DNA of 64,000 bases, taken from Chionoecetes opilio. Its lineage: Eukaryota > Arthropoda > Malacostraca > Decapoda > Majidae. The notes under the pieces were generated by a model that ran no database searches, was not told the DNA's origin, and saw only the letters and a program-made list of their open reading frames with translations. Below, in pieces: positions 36,589 to 42,500 of the stretch; positions within the stretch are counted from its first letter, which is position 1, and the number at the start of each line of letters is the position of its first letter. Where the stretch lies: contig JACEEZ010013404.1 in the NCBI GenBank assembly GCA_016584305.1, positions 7,501 through 71,500 on the forward strand, written 5' to 3'. The position numbers and the translations under genes are program-made.

Positions 36589-39500
36589 ACACACACACAC
36601 AGCTTCGATGACTGCATGTAAGGTCTTCATTTCAATCAGGAGTCTTAAGTTTTACCCTAAAATATATTTGTGGAGAATCGTATTAAAAAGCTATAATTTA
36701 TCGCGTTGTTGCTGGGAAATTTCACTCCTACTCCTGCAGGGACTATTCATTCAAGCTTCTCTGGTGCACGAAGCAAATACGGGGGGGGGGGGGGGGAAAT
36801 ATCAGAAAATAATATATCTGTAGACAAGAGAATGAAAATGTTGATTCTGGTATGAAGAGCGAACGATGAGATGTGTTAAAAAATATGATAACAAAAGATT
36901 CTCAGGATCTTATAATAGAATAGAAGGGAGATTATCTTGGCGTCTGAAGTAATCAAACCTTACAAGTTATCTATCAATCAACAGCTTCTTTGTTACCTGT
37001 GGTATATATTGATGGGGGATTTGAGATACGCAGAGAAATTCATGATCTAAACTTTCTAAACTCTAAATAAATAACATTGGTCCATTAACTATACTCGCCG
37101 CACGTTAAGTTGGCGAAAATGGGGCCCCTTCACTCCCCCCTTCCGAACGCACGGGATTGGCTGAGGTGTTGCCTAAGTGCCTAAGAATGCCTTAAGCCCC
37201 TTTCACACATTCTAGAGTAGCGCGCCGAATTGCGGCGACTCGTTACTCGCGAAAACACGTGGACGCACTCGTAGGTACTCGTGCTCGTGGATAGTCGCCA
37301 TCAAGTCGTATCAAGTAGTGAGAGTCGTGGCAGGGTCGCGAGGTGTCTTGGGTATGCGTGCGAGGGACTGGAAATTTTGGACATGTTCAAAATCTGGACG
37401 CGCAACGTCACGACTTTTGGATGCGTAGCGGATGCGTAGCCGGGTTCTAACTACTAGTATCATCTACTCGTAGAGACTCGTCATTTATCGTAGCGACTCA
37501 ATTGCCTATTCGTAGTGACTCAAGTAGTGACGTAGTGACTCATTCGTAGTGACGGGTGCTCCGTAATGTAGTGGTTAGCACGCTCGGTTCACAACCGCGA
37601 AGTCTTGGGTTGGATCCACGGGCGGAGTGGAGAAAAATGAGCGGTCTCCTTAAAAACAGCCGAGCCCCTGTCCACCCAGTAGTGAATGGGCACCGGGTGT
37701 TAGCCGGGGGTTTGTGACGTACCCTCCTCCCGGGGTGAGGTGCAGATGACCCTGTATCTCACAGGAGATAAAGATTTCCCTTCCCGATCAGTCAGGTCAA
37801 GCCACCGGGTCGTACAAACTCGTAGCAAACTCTTGCAATGTCGTAGCAAATCGTAAAAGACTCATATCAACTCTTAGCGATACTCGTAACTATGCGTACA
37901 AACTCTTAGCAAAGTCGTACCAACGCGTAATAATTCGTGATTGGGTACACGAGAAATGACCGATAAAACAAGTGTCGGGTGTCAGCGTCGCCTTTTCTCC
38001 ACGAGTAGACGCCGATTAGGGATTCGGCGCTACTCGGCTTGCTACTCTAGAATGTGTGAAAGGGCCTTTACTCTAGTTTCTAACTAAAGCCGTAACACCC
38101 AACACCTCAGCCAATCCCGTGCATTCGGAAGAGGGGGGGGGGGGGAGTGTAGGGGCCCCATACTATAGACTATAGAACTGATCCACCCGATGAGTCTGGC
38201 TGAATCCATGTACCCACATAATGCGTATTGCTGCTACACAAGGATGAAGACAAAGATTGCTTAGGTCATTACTACTCTACTTATATTAACTTCAAATTCT
38301 GTTCACTCAGATTCTAATTATAAGATGAACCAACACCTTGAGATAAGATAATTGTGGCAGTAATTAAACAAGGACTTACGTTTTCTCTTTACTTAAGAAT
38401 ACGTAAGAATGGACAGCAACAAAACAAGTGTTAACAAGGTGCACTGCTGAGTAGGCGGGTAGGTGTTGCTTGCACAGAGTAAGGCAGCCGTCCGGCTGTG
38501 GTGGAGTGGTTACGTCGTCTCTCTCCTACACCTTCCTCCGTCCCTCAGCCCACCTCGCTTGATCACGTGATTCCTGCCACGTCGATGTACGATCAGCGCC
38601 ACCTAACTATTGTTTCCCAAAGATAAACTACCCAACATTCATTTAGATCTAAACTACCCACTGAACTACACTCCCCGTTGATATACTAATCACACAGGTC
38701 GCATACTCGAGCCCTTCTTATCCTTGAGGAACGCCTCGGCAACTCACGGTCTGGCTCATCTGCATCATCCTCTGAGCCAGATTCTTCTCTCACTTCAACT
38801 TGAGCAGGGAGTTGAATAAGAAGCTCCTCGTCCCCGCTATCCGTGGTGACCACCGCTTCTTCAGAATCGTGTGTCGTGCAATGGTGAAGATCTCTGACGT
38901 GGCGGGGCATTCCATCGACTTCAACCGCCTGTTCAGACATAACTCTCGTGATTATGCCCCTTCTGTGACGTCCATCACATCGAATGTTTGGCGGCCATAC
39001 CCACACTTCATCCCCAGCCTGGTAAGGGCTGCTCACTTCCGTGTCCTCCTCCCAGCAGGGGTCCACTCCGCGTACTCTGACAGAGTACTGGTACAGCATA
39101 TTTGCAGGAGCAGTTGACGACATGCAGTCATCTCGAGGCATCAGGTTGTATAGGTACACTGCTTCCGCTACAGAACAGCCCTTCCTTGCAGCAATGACTT
39201 TTATAGTACGGTGGCACCTCTCTACTATTCCGTTCCCGGAAGGAACATGAGCACATCGAAAACGAAGACGCACACACCACCGAGATGCGAAGTCAGCAAA
39301 CATTCTGCTGCGAAAAGCAGTGTCATTATCTGTTAACAATTCTTCTGGTGCCCCACGTTCACAGAACACTGCTTTCAGCTGCTCGATGAGGCTTGCGCTG
39401 GTTTGAAGCCTCAGACGACGCCAGATGGCAAATCTCGATGGAGCACAGTCTATTAGAGTCAAGTACGGCCGACCACTGCAGTGGGTAATATCCATACCAA

Positions 39501-42500
39501 CCCTCTGCCATACTTTTTGCACATCCAGGCTCCCCTTCCGCCACTTCACGGGCGCTGGATCGATGGACTGGCACGCCTCACAGTCGGCGACGACAGCGTG
39601 CACCTGCCGCCTGGTGACTGTTGGGTTGGTTCTCTTCACAAAATAAAGAGTACGTTTCACGCCTGGATGTCCTGCGGAATTATGTATCTCTGCGATCTTT
39701 CCAGTCATTTCAACGGCGGCTGCACATATAGGTTGCACAGCTCTGGTGTAGATAGTGGGAACCTTCAACCAGCGCTGTGGCACGCGTGTTAGACTGTCAG
39801 CCCTGTTAGTGGAAGGCACGAAGGTGACTGACAGCTGGAGGCCACACTCCTCGATCAGTGACAGCACAATCCCTACTCTCCTCCTGATAAGCATCTCACT
39901 TGCAGCCTTGGTCTTGAGGCTGCTTCTTCCCGAGAGGCCATCTGTGATCCACCGATGTACTGTCGAGGAATCAGTCATCAATTCCACTTCCTTGATTTTC
40001 CAAGCCAATGCAAGGTTCAAACCTTTGATGACTGCATCCAGCTCAGCCATGTTGATGTGGCAGGAGTCTTCCTTACGCAGCCAACTGGCGTCTTCGATGA
40101 CGCGCCCGTCGATCTCAACTGCGACACCGAGTGCTACAGAGCTGGCGTCCACCCAAACCTTGGCCTTGTCACCTCTCACGTTCCATCGTCCTTGCACTGG
40201 GTCGTTCTTCCTGACTTCATCCAGAGTCTCTCTCAAGCATCTTCTCAATTCTTCATCGGCAACGACTTCATCCCATCTCTCCGTGAGGTGATTGACTCTT
40301 CTCTTGATGAACGCCGTTGCCACTCGCAGCCAACCGCACACAGGGTAGTGGCCCACCAGCTTGCCGCAGTACGAGAACACTGTCCGCCGCGTGATCTCAC
40401 TCGGCACGTCGCTCACTTCGTTATCTCTCCTCCAAACGAGACCTCCCTGCTCCCCCCAGACTTTTAGTCCCAACACTCGTGCTCCATTAACTACTCTTAT
40501 AGGTGGCTTGCTAGTTAACCCAAAGTTCCGGAGATGATCTTCCACACGGCTGGTTTTAACAACGTCCTCGTTCACAAGGATGTCGTCAACATATGCTGAC
40601 GTCCCCCTCCTTACATCTGGGTCTTGTGAGAGCACGCAGTTCAGTACAGCCTTCATCACTAGCGGAGCAACGTTCAGCCCGAATCCCAGCCGCGTCAGAC
40701 AATACTTCTGGCCTCTAAGCATCACGGTCTGGTACGGCCACAAAGAGTCGTGGATCTTAATTTGCAAATAAGCTTTCGCCAAGTCCACCATAGACACATT
40801 CACTCCTTGTCTGCGCCACTCTCGTAGTCTGTCTGCACACACGTCAGAATCTGCCGAAAACACGTCAATGTAGATGTTGAACTCCCTGAAGTCCAGCACA
40901 GGACGCACTTCCCTTTTGTTGTGCTGTACCACCGCCATCAGTGGAATCAACCCCTTGGCTGGACCGAATTGACTTTCGTCATAAGGAAGTAGCCAGCCAT
41001 CTTTGATCCAGCTTTCTAACTCCTCTTCGTACAAGTCCCTGGCGTCAGGGGGTACTGAGTATAACTACCTGATTCTTTAGTACATCAGGCTCCTTGCCCT
41101 CTGACCATTTCCAGGCTGCCGTCCAAGAATTAGTCACAGGGTCATATGTAGCACTGAAGTCACGCTCGTCAACAGCTACGACGGTGTTGGCAGCCGCGCA
41201 GAACTCAGACTTTTCTACACCGAAACGCACACCATTCCGTGCGTCAACTGTGACCCCATCGAGTGCCTTAATACCATCCATGCCGAGAATAAACTCAAAA
41301 CCAAGAGGCTTTACTGCAGTCACACTCACACGGACGGTGGTAAAAGCTCCGCCACTGAGCTAGAGGCGTACAATGCCTGTTCCCTCGCACTGCCACTCCT
41401 CCCCGCTCACGGGAGTCATGCTGACGATACCCTTCTTCCACGCCTTGCAGCACGAGACGTTGGCAATGCTTCGCGAACATCCAGTGTCCACCAACATACG
41501 ACACTTGACACCGTCCACGCTCATCACAGCACTGGGTAGCGCCTCGCTCACTGACCTGCAAGAGAGGAGGCTGGCGCTGATGCCTCCTCTCCACGCTCGT
41601 TTCCCGGGCACGCAGAGGCATAGTGGCCTAAACCACCACACCGGTAGCACTTCACACGACGCCGAGACCGACCTCCACCCATACGCATTGCTTCACCACC
41701 CACCCCTTCTCTCTGGTGGCGAATTAAACAGTCCCTGGCGAAGTGATTTGGGCCACTGCACAGATAGCATCGTTGACTAGTAGCAGCCACGCGGGATGCA
41801 GCGCACTTGTGGTAGGCTGTGGCGCCAAGGCACGCCTCGGACGACCCGTGGGGATTGTCGTCCCTGATGACTGCCCTCGCCCGCGCCAGAATCTGATCCA
41901 AATCGAGAGCTTCCATACGTGAACCAGCCCTCAGCAGCTGGCGGACGTCCTCTGGCAGCCCAGCCACAAAGGCACAGCTCAGAGCCTTGTCGGTCATCCC
42001 ACCGAACCGGGACGCCAGGCGCCGCAGCTCAGCCAGGAACACATCAGGTGATTCTCCAGTGCGTAGTTTCCTGCCGATAAACTGTTCGTAGGCTACGTAG
42101 GGATCCACAGCAAACGCAGCCAGCAACGCCTCCTTCACTTTGTCTGTCTTTTTCCTGTCCTCCTCAGACAGCTGCAAATACACAGCGAAGGCACCACCAG
42201 TCAAGCGAAGGGGAATCACACTTGCTATATCCTTGACGCCTCTGAGTTTGCACACGAGTTCCAGCTTCTCCAGCCACTCCACCACAGACTGTGTGCCGCT
42301 TCCATCACACTCGGGAATCAGCTTTACATCAAAGTAACTTTCTTCACCTTGTCCCACCATACTGCCTCGATAGCTTGTGGCAGTAATTAAACAAGGACTT
42401 ACGTTTTCTCTTTACTTAAGAATACGTAAGAATGGACAGCAACAAAACAAGTGTTAACAAGGTGCACTGCTGAGTAGGCGGGTAGGTGTTGCTTGCACAG

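Larger units (their letters stand above)
37124..38163. mobile_element. Outer long-TIR element around Harbinger-like MITE 2
   Basis: Left arm ATGGGGCCCCTTCACTCCC through CACGGGATTGGCTGAGGTGTTG, and the inverted right arm AACACCTCAGCCAATCCCGTG through GGGGCCCCAT. Arms are about 60-70 bp. No target duplication seen. Most of the interior is the nested MITE. Confidence 0.75.

Noticed and set aside
38800..40467. Plus-strand open frames over the retrotransposon
   Set aside because: Antisense shadows of the unbroken minus-strand pol frame, which has all the catalytic motifs.
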